Notes: generated by a model not told the origin, from the sequence alone. DNA of 64,000 nucleotides from Trichostrongylus colubriformis (GCA_963978905.1 OZ022261.1:807992-871991), one strand, 5' to 3'. Shown: positions 1-11,257, counted from the first letter of the stretch. Program-made: numbers and translations.

Positions 1-787
1 AAACTCATAGATATACCAGTCGGATTGGACGGCTGACGCCAGCCAATACTCGTAGGGCCGCTTATGGCGGCCTAAAAAGGCGGTTTCGTCACCCCCGCAG
101 GTGAGCTTCGCCGGTTTTCTAGCGCGGAGCGACTTTCGCATGTGCGCCCCGCGCGCATTGCAGCAAGAATAGGCCCTGGTATGCGTAATATGCTATTTGT
201 AAATATTGTAATCAGACCTCCGACTATCATCGGCTTCGGTTGAAACTAAGAGATACCATACACGTTTAAAATCTCTGCCCACTGAAGACAGATTCCCTAC
301 AAAGGAGTAGCAAGATTTGATCCGAATATGACAAGGAATTTGAAATATTTAGTAGTACAAAAGTAGGGAGATGGAGCGGGACAGTCAAGAAATCCGAGAA
401 ATGTAACCCCCTTCCCAACGTTGATCCTTGTGTGTACAATCGAAGAGAGGGCGAGCCACGCTAAAAGGAGCGGCAGTAGTTGGGAGCGCCTCTTCGTGAG
501 GTCGTAGGCCTTCCTTTTAGCGAGAATTTTATATATGTGATCTTCGAGGATCATAACCGTGAGTATGTCACCAAATTCACGGTAGCAAAACTATCCATCG
601 TGATTGCTGTGTTGCTTAAAACAATAACTTCGAATATTTGTATGCGGAACAGAATGATGTGATTCCGAGATTCGTGATTTGCTTATATCTTCGATCCCAA
701 CTTTCTCTTCGGTACCTTTCTTTAGAGTTGAATATGGGGAAAAGAAGCATAGTAGTTGATTATTAGCAACACACATCGATTTCAACG
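1..787. other. no recognisable feature
   Basis: Only short open frames, on both strands, without recognisable motifs. The first 180 bases are GC-rich (several GCGC runs) and the rest is average. I see no exon with good nematode splice signals here. Confidence 0.5.
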
Positions 788-1490
788 CAAGCCCCGCCTA
801 TAGTGAGCGGAGTTATACTTAGTTCTTGTGTGTAACGTACATTTTTAGGCCCCTACCCAATCCTAACTTGCGCCGGCTCCCCGGTCCCATTCCTGATCTG
901 CTTCTTGTGTGCTCCGTACACTTTTGTTCGGCCTTAGCGAATCCTCATTTGCTCGACCTCTCCAGGTCCTTTTCTAACTTGCCCGATTATTGGCACCCAA
1001 GCGAGGACTTAGGTTTATGCGAGCATCGATTTCCGCGCAAGCCCCGCCCGTGGTGGGCGGAGTTAGCTTAGTTCTTATGTGCTTCGTACATTTTAGCTGG
1101 CCCCTCCCGAATCCTTACCTGACCAATTCTTAATTCACCCGATTTTTTGATCATTTCGGCGTAAGCCCCGCCCGTGGTGGGCGGAGCTAGCTTAGTTCTT
1201 ATGTGCTTCGTACATTTTAGCTGGCCCCTCCCGAATCCTTACCTGACCAATTCTTAATTCACCCGATTTTTTTATCATTTCGGCGTAAGCCCCGCCCACG
1301 GTGGGTGGAGTTGGGCCTAGTTCCTATGAACTTCGTGCACTTTGGTCAACTCCTACCCACTCCTAACTTGCCCGACCTCTCCACGTTGTAGTTGAGTTAA
1401 GAGTGGCTTATGTGACAAACAGACAAACATACACACACAGACAAACAAACACACCTAACTTTTGGTTTATATCTAGGTAATGGATATAGT
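788..1490 (-). repeat. dispersed repeat with internal 124-bp tandem units
   Basis: Two nearly identical units start at 1039 and 1163 and a diverged third at 1287, giving a period of 124 bp. Older units precede them from about 790. Each carries AAGCCCCGCCCGTGGTGGGC and GTGCTTCGTACATTTT. The block ends with a GACAAACA-rich stretch and GGTTTATATCTAGGTAATGG. The same modules occur on the opposite strand at 35310-35578 and 36323-36710 and, diverged, near 28540-29115, so this is an interspersed family. No coding capacity is visible. Confidence 0.75.
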
Positions 1491-3183
1491 CAAATCATTG
1501 TTGCCTTCTTTCACTTATCCACAATTACTGCGTAGCTGCTCGATGTCAATTTGTTGGAAGTTTACAAACTATGATTCGAGAAACTCATGGATATAAGATT
1601 CGAGTGTAGCTAGGTAATCAAACTTTTCACTTTCATGTAAAGCTCAGGGCCATGATTAAATGAATCGTGCACGGGGTAGGTCTCCCTGTTACCCATATAT
1701 CTGTGTTCCATGTTGCTTAATAAGGGCCACCTGCGACGTTTTACGCGTAAAAAGTGGAAATACGACCAAAATGCAGCATTTCAAAGTGGTGGACGGTTAG
1801 TCGGAGCCTGTGGGTGAATGCTCGCTCCTTCATCCGCCGCGGTCGGAGACGCACAGTTGGAACGGAGGTTACGTAAATAGTCCCCATCTCCGTTTCCATT
1901 CGAACGACGGGACTGGGCACTCATTCGAAGGCCCCGCCCACCTGGCCGCCACTTTGAGGAGCTGTATCTTAACTGGATTCCCACCTTTCGTGTGAAACTT
2001 CGCATACTTCTCTTATTAAGCAAATACAACATAAGCATAAGGGAAACAGAGAATCTCATTTTGCCGTGCACTGTTCCTTCTACCAGTACTCGGAAGAAAT
2101 GTAATGGATGACGTAGGCCTGAGCGGAATTTCAAAGCTCAACCTTTCTTCTTTCCCATATTATCTATGCGACATGCTGGTACAGGTGGCCATGTTGGAAG
2201 ACAAATAAGCTGCCTTTTGAAAAAAGGTGAAAGCTGTTGTGAGCTACTAGCTGCTACATTACTGGTTGCTGCATTTTTGCGAAAATCTGGAGAGCAATTA
2301 GGACTAACATGAAATGCAGATGTTGCCACCCGTGCAGACGACTTTTCCCTATTTTGCCAGTGTTCTCCCCTCTCATGGATATCATAGAGTGCTTCAGTGT
2401 TCAATAATAATGTCTCGTAGGACTTTTTCCAATGGACAAGGACAGCACGAGTTAGATTCTGAGTCACTCCTACTGCTGCCTTGCCTGACACACTGAGTTG
2501 GTGAAGCACCCCAGTCTGCTCACGATTTCTGGGAGCATGCCAATTTGGTAATCTAGATAGAGTAAGTGTTGCTTTCACTCATCGCACCTAGATTTTCAAA
2601 TTCACTCTGAAACCTATAAGGATATCATGCTATCCAGAGGGCAACCAACCACCACCTTGAAGGGGGTGGACAAAAGGATTCGTATCGCCAGACCCAAAAC
2701 GATTGCAACAGCGGGACATTGTGCAGTAATAGGTAGCATTCTCAGTAACTGCAGCAGGAATATCAGCAGATTTCTCTTCAACCTGGGATCTGAAGACACT
2801 TGCAAAGAACTACGTGTGTAAATGTGGGGTTTTCAATTCAAGCCGACTCCCTCCCAACTGATCGAGACCACTGCATTCTACGGAAATCGAAGTATGCTCT
2901 GAGCCACTTTGGTAATTAATATTTGACAAAGACCAAAGGCCGCGAACCTGAAGGATTTTGAAAAAGTCGCACCACTTATGCACCAACCTACTGGTTCGAA
3001 GGGATGCGCGATAGATCGGTAGGCCCCAGTCTCGCTCCACATCATCTTTTCTGAAATCTAATGCTTGTTAACAGAGAACACGTCCTCCCAGTTGCCATCT
3101 CCTATCCTTACCAGGGGAAGGTTTTTTTTTGAGTTTTTTAATAAAACTTTGACCTGGGTGGATCGCCAGTGTCTCGAACAGTG
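1491..3183. other. unassigned stretch between repeat array and CR1 element
   Basis: Contains a 12-bp inverted repeat (TTGCTTAATAAG at 1712 and its complement near 2013) that could bound a 310-bp MITE. An open frame of 146 codons on the minus strand (2138-2578) is serine/arginine-rich and matches no family I recognise. No splice-supported exon was found. Confidence 0.4.
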
Positions 3184-3203
3184 ATTCATTCATTCATTCA
3201 TTT
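3184..3203 (-). repeat. 3'-terminal (AATG)n tail of CR1 element
   Basis: Plus strand shows five ATTC/ATTT units; on the element's strand this is a tetranucleotide tail just after the 3' UTR, as expected for CR1-type target-primed reverse transcription. Confidence 0.8.
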
Positions 3204-3525
3204 ACATGAGGTAACTCATGCGAGGGGCCACAACAATGCCCAAGAGATGATAAACATAAAACTGTAAATCACTGGCCACAGCGGCAAACATAACGACAAA
3301 TATCAAACATGAGTAGACAAAGCAAGCGAGAAAAGGTTGAAACCAGAAGAGGTAATAAGACACAAAAGCATAGAATAGAAGGAAGCAATCAAAGTGAGGG
3401 GCCATTATTGGTCAAGATATTCGTCAATGACCTTTTTAAAGGAGTAAAGACTGACAGGAATCGCCTTCTTTTTGCTTAAGGTGTGATAAAGTGAGCAAGC
3501 GCGTAAGGAAAAAAAGTGAAATCGA

Positions 3526-6135
3526 CTATTGTGTTTGGCTGGGGGCACGTACAATTTGATTTTGTTTGTAGTACATCAACAAGTCAAACTTTTTCCTCCT
3601 CCACTGAAGAGATCGAAGACCAAGTTTACGGTTTCTCTCAAGGCTCGAAGGAATGTTCTCATAGCGCAGCCCCTCTGCTCTGATCATGAGTTTTCTGGTG
3701 AAGCCGTTCTGGACCTTTTCAATCAGTTCAATGGATTTCTTTTTGTAGGGACTAAAGACTACTGTTCCATATTCAAGCAGGGGCCGCACGTACGTTTTGA
3801 ATGCAAGCAAAAGAATGGAACTGTCATGTGTAGACAAGGCTTTGAATAGAATGTGTACGGCATTAAGACCTCTGTTAGCAATGAATTCGCAGTGTTTATC
3901 GAAGCTGAGGTCTCTGGTGACCAGGAAGCCAAGGTCCTTCACTTGTGTGACAGGAACTACCGGGGATCCAGCAATATTGTAGTGATAGCCAGGGTTAGAA
4001 GACCCTATGTGCAGTACTTTGGTTTTTTCTCTGGACAGCGGAAGTCCCCATTCAGTGGCCCAGCTGGATGTAAGATCAAGTGCTTTCTGAATCAATTCGT
4101 TATCACAGCTGGAAGAGATACGCTGATAAATTTTGATATCATCAGCAAAAGCGCAGCAATGAACGCCAGTAGAGATAACAGCACTTGGTAAGTCATAAGT
4201 ATATATATTAAACAATAAGGGGGATAGAACCCCACCCTGAGGAACCCCACTAGTTACATTCCGAGGAGTAGAGAGGGTGGAGCCGATACGCACAACAAAT
4301 TGTCGATTACTCAGAAAAGCTTGGATCCATGCAATGATTCTAGGGTGAATACCAACAGTGCACAGTTTGGAGAGGAGTTTACTATGTGGCACTTTGTCAA
4401 AGGCTTTAGAAAAGTCAAGGTATACGACATCAGTAGGGGAGCCGTTATCCAAGTCAAAGGTCCAATCATTAAGGGTCTCCAACATCGCTGTGATAGTAGA
4501 CTTCCCTTTTTGGAAGCCATGTTGATTGGGCGGAATGATTGCATGCTCCTCCAGGTGTGACTCAATCCTTTTCTTCAAGATCTTTTCGAAAAGCCTAGCA
4601 AAAATAGAGGTAATGCTAACTGGTCGGTAGTTGTCAGGGGACGTCGCCGGCTGTTTCTTTAAGATGGGTGTGACGAAGGATAGCCTCCACTTAAGCGGCA
4701 CTTCGGCACACATAAAGCTTAGATTGAATATGTGTTCTAGTGGACGCGATATAATGTGTGCTATCCTCTTCAAGAAAAAGAGAGGAACATGATCCGGGGT
4801 ATCGGAGGTCGATGAGGGCCAGGCAGTGATAAGCTTGTAGATGTCTTCCATGTAGAACCAGACAGAATCGGTCATGACGGGAAAGGAAGATGTGTGGGTA
4901 CCCTTGTCTAGAATAGAAGAACTGAAAGCTTTAACAAATGTGTCGGCAAGGAGTTCGGCTTTTTGATCATCAGTTCTAGCAATGACATTGTCATTAGATT
5001 TTAATACACAGATTTTGGGTCTATCATGGAGTCTTGAATTAATAAGTCGATAAAAAGCTCGTTTATCAGTGGAATGAATGACTTTCCTTTCAATACAGCG
5101 GTTATACTTCCTCAGTTTCTTATCAAAGATGGCAGAAATCTTGTGATATGATTGCCAGTCAATTGGCGAAGAACTAGAAGTTGCACGTTGCCAAGCAGTG
5201 AGTCTCTTATTATAAATAGAGCGGAGATGAGGAGGGAGATGAAAACTTTGCAATGGTACCCTGCACACTGGGACAAACAAATCAATGGTGTGGTGCAAAA
5301 TGGTAATAAAGAGCTCGTACTTCTCATTAAGAGAGAGGACGTTGTTAAAGGATCCAATCCAGTCTATGTCCGAAAGGTACGCGCATATAGTGTCATAGTT
5401 TGCATCTTTATACATCCTTCTTAACACAAAGCGTTGTTTGCTAAGAGTGAGGTCAAGGTAGAAGGAAATGGCAGAGTGGTCACTGACGCCGATGGGAGGG
5501 CCAACATCTAAGTCCTGTATCAGGCCCTTTTCGTTGGATAGGACAAGGTCAAGTATGTTGGTACCGAGTGTATAACTATTGACGTGTTGTGATAGGCCAT
5601 GTGTTGTGCACAAGTTCAAGAAGGACTCTGACGTAGAAACAGTAGCTACAGGCTCCGAATTCAACGACCATTTTATATCCGGCATATTGAAATCGCCACA
5701 TATAATGCAAGCCCGGTTACAAGAAATCAAATCACTAATTGCATTAAACAACTGGAGAGTGAGGGAAGAGGGACAAGAAGGTGCTCTGTAAGCTACGATG
5801 ACACGAGCAGATCTGTTGGCGGCAGTGAAGTCACAACAAAGGAGTTCGTAGGCCATAGGAACAGATTCACTGAAAACCAGATGGGAGCATAGAGATTTCT
5901 GTACAAGGAGGGCAACCCCTCCTCCTTTTCTTGATGAACGATCACAGCGGAACATTTCATATTGCGAAGACCAACCACCCAGAACCATAGGCAAGTTTAT
6001 ATGAGGACTAAGCCATGTCTCAGCAATCGCAACCATGTCATAGTGAGCTCTTAGTAGTGCAAAAAGAAGAGCGAACCTGTTCTTGAAAACAGATCTGATA
6101 TTTGTAAAAAGAAAAGATAATCTGTATTCTATCAA
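3526..6135 (-). CDS. CR1 ORF2 polyprotein: endonuclease + reverse transcriptase
   Basis: 869 codons, uninterrupted. The N-terminal third is an APE-like endonuclease: NIRS near residue 13, AETWLSP near 38, GDFNMPDIKW near 146 and SDHSAISF near 218. The reverse transcriptase follows: LDFSKAFDKVPH, SGVPQGGVLSPLLFNIY and the catalytic FADDIKIY box. A C-terminal region with YVRPLLEYGTVVFSP is typical of CR1/Jockey-like proteins. The protein nicks target DNA and copies its RNA in place. Length and motif order fit a complete CR1 ORF2. No broken catalytic residue was seen, so retrotransposition competence is possible but unproven. Confidence 0.93.
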   Translation of the reverse strand: MIEYRLSFLFTNIRSVFKNRFALLFALLRAHYDMVAIAETWLSPHINLPMVLGGWSSQYEMFRCDRSSRKGGGVALLVQKSLCSHLVFSESVPMAYELLCCDFTAANRSARVIVAYRAPSCPSSLTLQLFNAISDLISCNRACIICGDFNMPDIKWSLNSEPVATVSTSESFLNLCTTHGLSQHVNSYTLGTNILDLVLSNEKGLIQDLDVGPPIGVSDHSAISFYLDLTLSKQRFVLRRMYKDANYDTICAYLSDIDWIGSFNNVLSLNEKYELFITILHHTIDLFVPVCRVPLQSFHLPPHLRSIYNKRLTAWQRATSSSSPIDWQSYHKISAIFDKKLRKYNRCIERKVIHSTDKRAFYRLINSRLHDRPKICVLKSNDNVIARTDDQKAELLADTFVKAFSSSILDKGTHTSSFPVMTDSVWFYMEDIYKLITAWPSSTSDTPDHVPLFFLKRIAHIISRPLEHIFNLSFMCAEVPLKWRLSFVTPILKKQPATSPDNYRPVSITSIFARLFEKILKKRIESHLEEHAIIPPNQHGFQKGKSTITAMLETLNDWTFDLDNGSPTDVVYLDFSKAFDKVPHSKLLSKLCTVGIHPRIIAWIQAFLSNRQFVVRIGSTLSTPRNVTSGVPQGGVLSPLLFNIYTYDLPSAVISTGVHCCAFADDIKIYQRISSSCDNELIQKALDLTSSWATEWGLPLSREKTKVLHIGSSNPGYHYNIAGSPVVPVTQVKDLGFLVTRDLSFDKHCEFIANRGLNAVHILFKALSTHDSSILLLAFKTYVRPLLEYGTVVFSPYKKKSIELIEKVQNGFTRKLMIRAEGLRYENIPSSLERNRKLGLRSLQWRRKKFDLLMYYKQNQIVRAPSQTQ

Positions 6136-6158
6136 CCCAACAACCCGAGGACGGCCTC

Positions 6159-6908
6159 TCAGTTTGAAGCAACAGGTGATGGGGTAACAACAGGAGTAGT
6201 CTGGGTTAAAGCTAGAGATTGCATAACGGCGGTAGGAGTTGAACTGCTATGAACACCAACAGGTGTTGGACTAACAACAGGAGTAGCCTGGGTTAAAGCT
6301 AGAGATTGCATAACGGCGGTAGGAGTTGAATTGCTAAGAACATTACGACGAGTCATCCGCTCGGCCCGAAGCTTTTCCCTTTCCACCTTGGAAAGGGAAG
6401 GGCGTATGAAAACGCCAGAAACCTTGTAATGCCTCAAGCGGGGGGCCCTACGTAACATCAGTTTAGCATAGAACGAAGAAGGGAGTACAACTTTAAGAAG
6501 TCGTGGACGAGCGTTGCTTGAACGACCCATCCTGTATACTGAGATAGTAGAGCAGTCAATCGATAAGTAGTCCATTATGTCTCTAATAGCTTGATAATCA
6601 CACATAACACGAGCAGAAGAAACGGGGTCTTTACTCTCAACAATACCAGAAATAACCAGTGAGCGACTACGCTCAAAATCTTCATATGAAGTAGTAACAG
6701 GCATAACAGTGAAACTTGGATTGGGAGGATTCGAGGAATCGAGAGATTGAGGAGGGGGAGTACCAGAAATTGGATCCACGATACGTTTCTTGAGCTCAGC
6801 ATTTTCTAGTCTGAGCTTTTTCACCTCTTCAGATAGCTCTTTACATAAATTATATATAGAACGCATCTGCTTGCGATCCTCCAATAGCCATGCCAGAACA
6901 GTTTTCAA
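6159..6908 (-). CDS. CR1 ORF1 protein (coiled coil + RRM-like, repeat tail)
   Basis: 249 codons directly upstream of ORF2. Residues about 10-45 form a leucine/charged coiled coil (LCKELSEEVKKLRLENAELK). Residues about 85-185 resemble the RNA-binding domain of CR1/L1 ORF1 proteins (LVISGIVES, YRMGRSSNARPRLLKVVLPS, FIRPSLSKVERE). The C-terminus holds two near-identical 29-residue repeats (PTAVMQSLALTQ) encoded by an 87-bp tandem duplication at about 6180-6345. Family role: nucleic-acid chaperone packaging the element RNA. The Met chosen gives the whole coiled coil; the next upstream region is MITE sequence. Confidence 0.82.
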   Translation of the reverse strand: MKTVLAWLLEDRKQMRSIYNLCKELSEEVKKLRLENAELKKRIVDPISGTPPPQSLDSSNPPNPSFTVMPVTTSYEDFERSRSLVISGIVESKDPVSSARVMCDYQAIRDIMDYLSIDCSTISVYRMGRSSNARPRLLKVVLPSSFYAKLMLRRAPRLRHYKVSGVFIRPSLSKVEREKLRAERMTRRNVLSNSTPTAVMQSLALTQATPVVSPTPVGVHSSSTPTAVMQSLALTQTTPVVTPSPVASN

Positions 6909-6930
6909 CTGCGTAGAAGTCAGTTTTCAA

Positions 6931-7256
6931 CTGATTACAAATTTAAGAACCAAAATTGCAAAATGCCGCTCCGAAGCGAGTTAGGAGGGATCGGATTTTG
7001 CTTGCGACGACTCATTGACTAAGACTTCGAAGGGTGTGATCCACAAAAATGTATAAACGGGAGAGCAAACCGACCGTTCACAAAGCAGGAGCGCTACTAT
7101 TGAGCCACGGCGATAGTCGCTGCACACACTGTTGACCTCGTTGATGCATTACTTCAAGCAAGTTGCCCGCCTATGAGTCATCGCAAGCAAACTGTGACCC
7201 CCCTAACTCACGCCGAAGCGACATTTTGTAATTTCGATTTTCATAATTGTAATCAG
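6931..7256. mobile_element. MITE-like element with about 50-bp imperfect terminal inverted repeats
   Basis: Left end CTGATTACAA and right end TTGTAATCAG are complementary. Similarity continues inward through CAAAATGCCGCTCCGAAGCG (left) and its counterpart near 7200-7235, about 50 bp per arm. The centre has no ORF. It abuts the 5' end of the CR1 element. Confidence 0.65.
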
Positions 7257-7980
7257 CATTCGAACCCTATCGATTAACCTAGTGCGCACTTCAAAGATTA
7301 AGGGAAGGTAACACCCTTATTTGCTCAGTGGTGCGATTGAGATCACGTGGTGTCCCCTAAGCGAAAGTGAAGTGTATGAGGCAGACAATGCCCACAGTGG
7401 ACGGGTACTGCCGAGAAGTGATGGGTGGTCGAGCAAGTGAAATCTTTTTCAAAAATTCATTTTGTTCCAAAAGATTGAGACTTATGGTCAAAATGGCTCC
7501 AAGTGATCAAAATTTCAGGAAAGAGTGTAGTAGACTCAAACACAATGAGCAGGCGCCTGTTACGAGAGATTATCATTCAGCTCTTTGCTCAAACCGCTAA
7601 TAGCTCAACGGCACGGAGCATGTGAAATTTGCATATTTGCTAATGCATCCACGCTGCGTGCCCTTGGACAGCTCCACAAGGTCTCAAAGTTCTCGACGCA
7701 AAGCATCGCCTGACACCGGTAAGGCAGCTCACCTTTTGGAGAAAACGATATTTCTGTTATTGAACTTGTCCATGTGCTTGGGCAAATCTGACTTCCGCCC
7801 AGCTCTTCTCCTTTTCTGCTCGATTCTATGTGGCAGTGAAAACATTTCGTGTCTCTCCTTCACTTTCAAAGTGGCCACTACATATTTTGTCTACGTTCTG
7901 AGATCATGCTGCGTCGCATGAAGTGCATCCCCATAGGAATTTGCCGAATACTCATAGACTCAACCCGAAATCTGGTGTCT
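7257..7980. other. no recognisable feature
   Basis: Short open frames only. None has splice signals plus a recognisable motif. Confidence 0.5.
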
Positions 7981-8075
7981 CCAAGCTCTCTCTTCTTGAA
8001 ACCTCGGCATGATGTTTACATTATCCGTATACTGCTCTGCCGAACGAGGTTTTAAGGTGGATCGATTCTATTGAT

Positions 8076-8113
8076 GGTCTGACGTTACGGCCCTTTCGTC
8101 AACTTTCCAGGCC
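8076..8113 (-). ncRNA. degenerate hammerhead-ribozyme motif (PLE1 3' end)
   Basis: Aligned with the intact copies, the core CTGAAGA has become CTGGAAA and the GAAAC box reads GTAAC. Stem I (ggcct / agacc) is partly lost, so it is predicted inactive. Confidence 0.55.
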
Positions 8114-8409
8114 TAAAAAGTGGTTCGAAGTTAGTTGACCCTTGACCTACCCGATCGAGCGCCGAAAGTCCCTAGTCTTTCGGACTTACTCATTCAATCC
8201 ATGGAGACGTCGAATAGGCGAAAGAAAGAAATTGAAGTTACCCCGTGGTCCGCCGAGAGGGGTAGGACGTCGTTACCGACTCTTGTTAGTATAATGTATG
8301 TTTGGGAATTACTACACAGCTGTGATGACAAATGATAGTGCTGTCAGTAGCGACATCATTCTAACCCCCAAAACGGTACAAACGGCAGGAATTCACTTGT
8401 GATGGAGGA

Positions 8410-10531
8410 CACTCATTTCTATTGTTCATTATTGGATGCCTTACGGATACCCAAAATGCTTCTAATGTCTTTCTAGATGAAATCTTGCTCTCATTAGACA
8501 GAATTTTGCACTTCACGTCAAAGTCATTCCCGCTGTGCTGTTCACGCTGTGCCTTCCAAGTGAAATTGTTATTGTTCCCCTCCTCTTACGCCAAGTGTTC
8601 ATTAATACGTGTTATCAAAACGAGGCTGGTCTCCCCAATATATTTGCCACTGCACGCCCTACACTAAATTTTATAGACCACAACAGATTTTGTACACTCT
8701 CCTGTCTTAACGTAGGGGACAAATTACGCAAGTCTCTGAAACACATTCACAATCGTGGAGTCTGTTGCGTGCTAGTTGACGTTTAATATTGTTGTTGGAA
8801 TGTTGACAAGAACGACATCGTTTTGAAGCTGAGCACGAACTAGGCATCGACGTATTGCCGAGGAAAACGTGTCAGAATAAAGGGCAGACACAACGGTGCT
8901 CGGCCTTCAAAGGGCGTTCCTCGCCTTATATGATCAAGGAAACGGTACACGGCCTTCGAAGGGCGTTCCTCGCCTTCTATGATGAAGGAATGTTCTAACG
9001 TGGTACGATGGTTGAGTATAGCCGTTTCGAGCAGCTATACGGGAAGCCTACGCGACGATTCTCGTCTTTCGTCATTATCCGTGCACACTGCTATGGCAGT
9101 CCTAAACATGTTTTTTTTACAACAGCTCTCTTTACAGCACTGGGGTGGGCCGATTTCGCGGGGATTAAGAATTCTTAGGGCTTCCTTTTAGGTACCACTT
9201 AACGCTGATCATGTCGTCGGACGATTTCACCTGGGTGTTAAGGTTGGAAGCCAACCATTCGTTGGTGTTTCTCTAGTGAGTTTGATGTACTGAGATTGCT
9301 CGTTAAGAATACGGAAGCATACATCCATCTCAGACTGCGTTGATGTTATGATGAAACAGTCATCGATATATCTGCAGTACATCAGTGACATACTAACCAG
9401 CACCGGTTCTTCAGTTCTACTCATAAAGCATATCGCAAGAACTGGTGCAAGCCGCTAACCCATAGCCGAACCTGTTATTTGCGAGTAGTAAAAACCTGAC
9501 CATTCAAATATGTTGCGACTAAGGCACTCCTTGACCAGAGTCATGATGGTGATTTCTCTCGAGACCAAAGGTAGTAATGTTACTATCATGCCTATCGAGC
9601 ATATCGGACAATGCTTGAAGGGCTATGTCGCTGGACATTAGTGTACAAAGAGGTGCCATCGAATGACTCTACAGCGCAGCTAGGGTCATTCGAGCGCTGT
9701 GTATGTAGTCAAAGAATAATCCCGTATTGGTCAAGTGCGCAGGAACCATGGTCAGCAGTTGGCTCACGATTATTGTGAGATACCATGATATTCGGTCGGT
9801 TGGTTCATCTTCGCAGCTAATGATTGGTCGTATTTTGATGTGTCCGCTGACAACGAAGTCACATTTTCAGGGGGATGCTTATGGGTTCTAGTCAAATTGT
9901 AGAACGCAGAACATCTGGGACAATTTACCTTAAGCCTAGTAACCAGCTTTCTGTCAATCCCCGTAGATCTTCCTAGTGTCATCCAAGCTCGGTTTCAGCA
10001 CTGAGAGCGTAATTCCTCTGCACTAGAGCGGCGTTACGTTGAGGGATCTCGCAGATGGGGTTCAGCGATACTTCGGTCAAGACCTTGTGGCATCACTACG
10101 AACTCCCACCTTTATCACTCACGGACACACGAATTGTACCATTCGATCATAGCTCACGCACCTGTTTGAACCCCATCTGTTTCTCGAACGTCAGATTGGT
10201 ATTACGTCGTGGTCGGTGTTGATTGAGGATGGTTAAAACACTCCACGACAAGATTCGTAATTTGACTCAATTTCTGAAACAGGAGGAGGCTCTCGATAGA
10301 AATGCACGGAAATGGTATTGGTGGTAGTGTGCTCCGAAAGGTGCTTGAGTTGTTCTGCTTGTTCAATTGGCTCCCATACTTAGCTCTGTACTGCGTGTTC
10401 AATTGGCTCCCATACTTAGCTCTTAACTGGTCTCGCAGTCCTCGCAAGCCTTCCACAGTTTTTCGGTGCGTGAATAAGTTGACGCACTTGCAGTCGAAAA
10501 CGGTACGTGAATGAGTTGACGCACTGTGCAA
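8410..10531 (-). pseudogene. PLE1 reverse transcriptase / GIY-YIG endonuclease remnant
   Basis: Recognisable pieces on the minus strand: CSAFYNLTRTHKHPP (the PLE FYGLPKTHK-like RT motif) within 9982-9770; CRYIDDCFIITSTQSEMD, the catalytic YxDD box, within 9424-9227; and CRACSGKYIGETSLVLITR, a Cys pair followed by the GIY-YIG start, near 8700-8640. The segments sit in different frames with stops between, so no full protein can be made. Compared with PLE2 (YIGETGRVLITRINEHL) the endonuclease start has changed from TGR to TSL. Confidence 0.85.
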
Positions 10532-10618
10532 AAACGAATGGGTGAGTCCGAAATGCTAGGGGCTTTTGGCACTCGATCGGGTAAATCGAGGGTCAACGAA
10601 CTTCGAACCACTTTTCAG

Positions 10619-10654
10619 GCCTCTGAAGACGACGAAAGGGTCGAAACGTCAGGC
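10619..10654 (+). ncRNA. hammerhead-ribozyme motif in PLE1 inverted end
   Basis: gcct - CTGAAGA - stem II (gac..gtc) - GAAA - cGTC - aggc. Core bases of a minimal type I hammerhead (CUGANGA, GAAA, cleavage after GUC) are all present, with a 4-bp stem I. Helix III is only the loop-less ACGU, as described for the hammerheads of Penelope-like elements, which may act as dimers. Confidence 0.7.
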
Positions 10655-10828
10655 TTTAATAAAAATTGATCCACCTTGAAACCTCGTTCGGCAAAGCAGT
10701 ACACGGATAATGTAAACATCGTCTGCGACACACTCATCAACTACACACACCAGAGCTCGTACTTGCTCAGTGCTTTAGCGACTAGTAGATGCTTTCAAGC
10801 AGCTCTTGACTGTGCCAGTATTCTCTAG

Positions 10829-11257
10829 AGGAGTGTGCGTCAGGACTGTCCAAGTACCGCGCCACGCGGATTTCGTCTCCGCGCGCGCAAACGTCTTGCT
10901 TGTCCCGATGTGTATTTGTCGCGCGCCAAAGCGCCCAGCTGTCGTCTTCTTAGGTGATCGGGTGTGTGTCGATTGGTCGAATTTGCGCTTCGCGGCGCCA
11001 TCCTACGGCTTGCCGCAGTCATTTGGAATTCCGCTCAAGACGCAATGGGCTGGTACCGTGAAGGATCTCCAAAGATTGCAGGTTGGAAGCTTTGGAAGTT
11101 CGCCTATGTCGTTGTTGCTGCTGTTTCAACAGATATAGCTGCAAACGACTCGCACTCGCCGCACCGCTCGCCGCGGGCGGCTGCGCGAAAGTTCGACCAT
11201 TCGCCACACATCCCAAATGGCATAACCTAATCAGGACAGTCCTGACGCACATCCCCT
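10829..11257. mobile_element. MITE with about 23-bp terminal inverted repeats
   Basis: Left AGGAGTGTGCGTCAGGACTG at 10829 is mirrored by the complementary sequence ending at 11257 (TCCTGACGCACATCCCCT). About 430 bp, GC-rich centre, no transposase frame. Confidence 0.75.

Larger units (their letters stand above)
3182..6930 (-). mobile_element. near-complete CR1-clade non-LTR retrotransposon (LINE)
   Basis: Reading the minus strand, the element has ORF1 (6908-6159), a 23-nt spacer, ORF2 (6135-3526), about 320 nt of 3' UTR and a terminal (AATG)n microsatellite. Two-ORF structure, an APE-type endonuclease plus reverse transcriptase in ORF2 and a short simple-repeat 3' tail instead of poly-A are hallmarks of the CR1/L2 group. 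Both ORFs are open from Met to stop, so this copy inserted recently compared with the other TEs here. The 5' boundary is inferred from the adjoining MITE at 6931 and is uncertain by tens of bases. Confidence 0.88.
7981..10722 (-). mobile_element. Penelope-like element PLE1, decayed, with inverted terminal copies
   Basis: On the minus strand the order is N-terminal region (about 10530-10200), RT pieces (9982-9770, 9424-9227), linker, GIY-YIG endonuclease (about 8690-8410) and 3' region. An inverted copy of the 3' region lies at the 5' end: 10540-10722 matches the reverse complement of 8010-8200. PLE2 at 58.6-60.5 kb has the same layout. Frames are broken many times. The GIY-YIG domain separates PLEs from LINEs. 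Confidence 0.85.

Noticed and set aside
1039..1330. CRISPR-like array
   Set aside because: Units are 124-bp tandem copies without unique spacers, belonging to a dispersed eukaryotic repeat.
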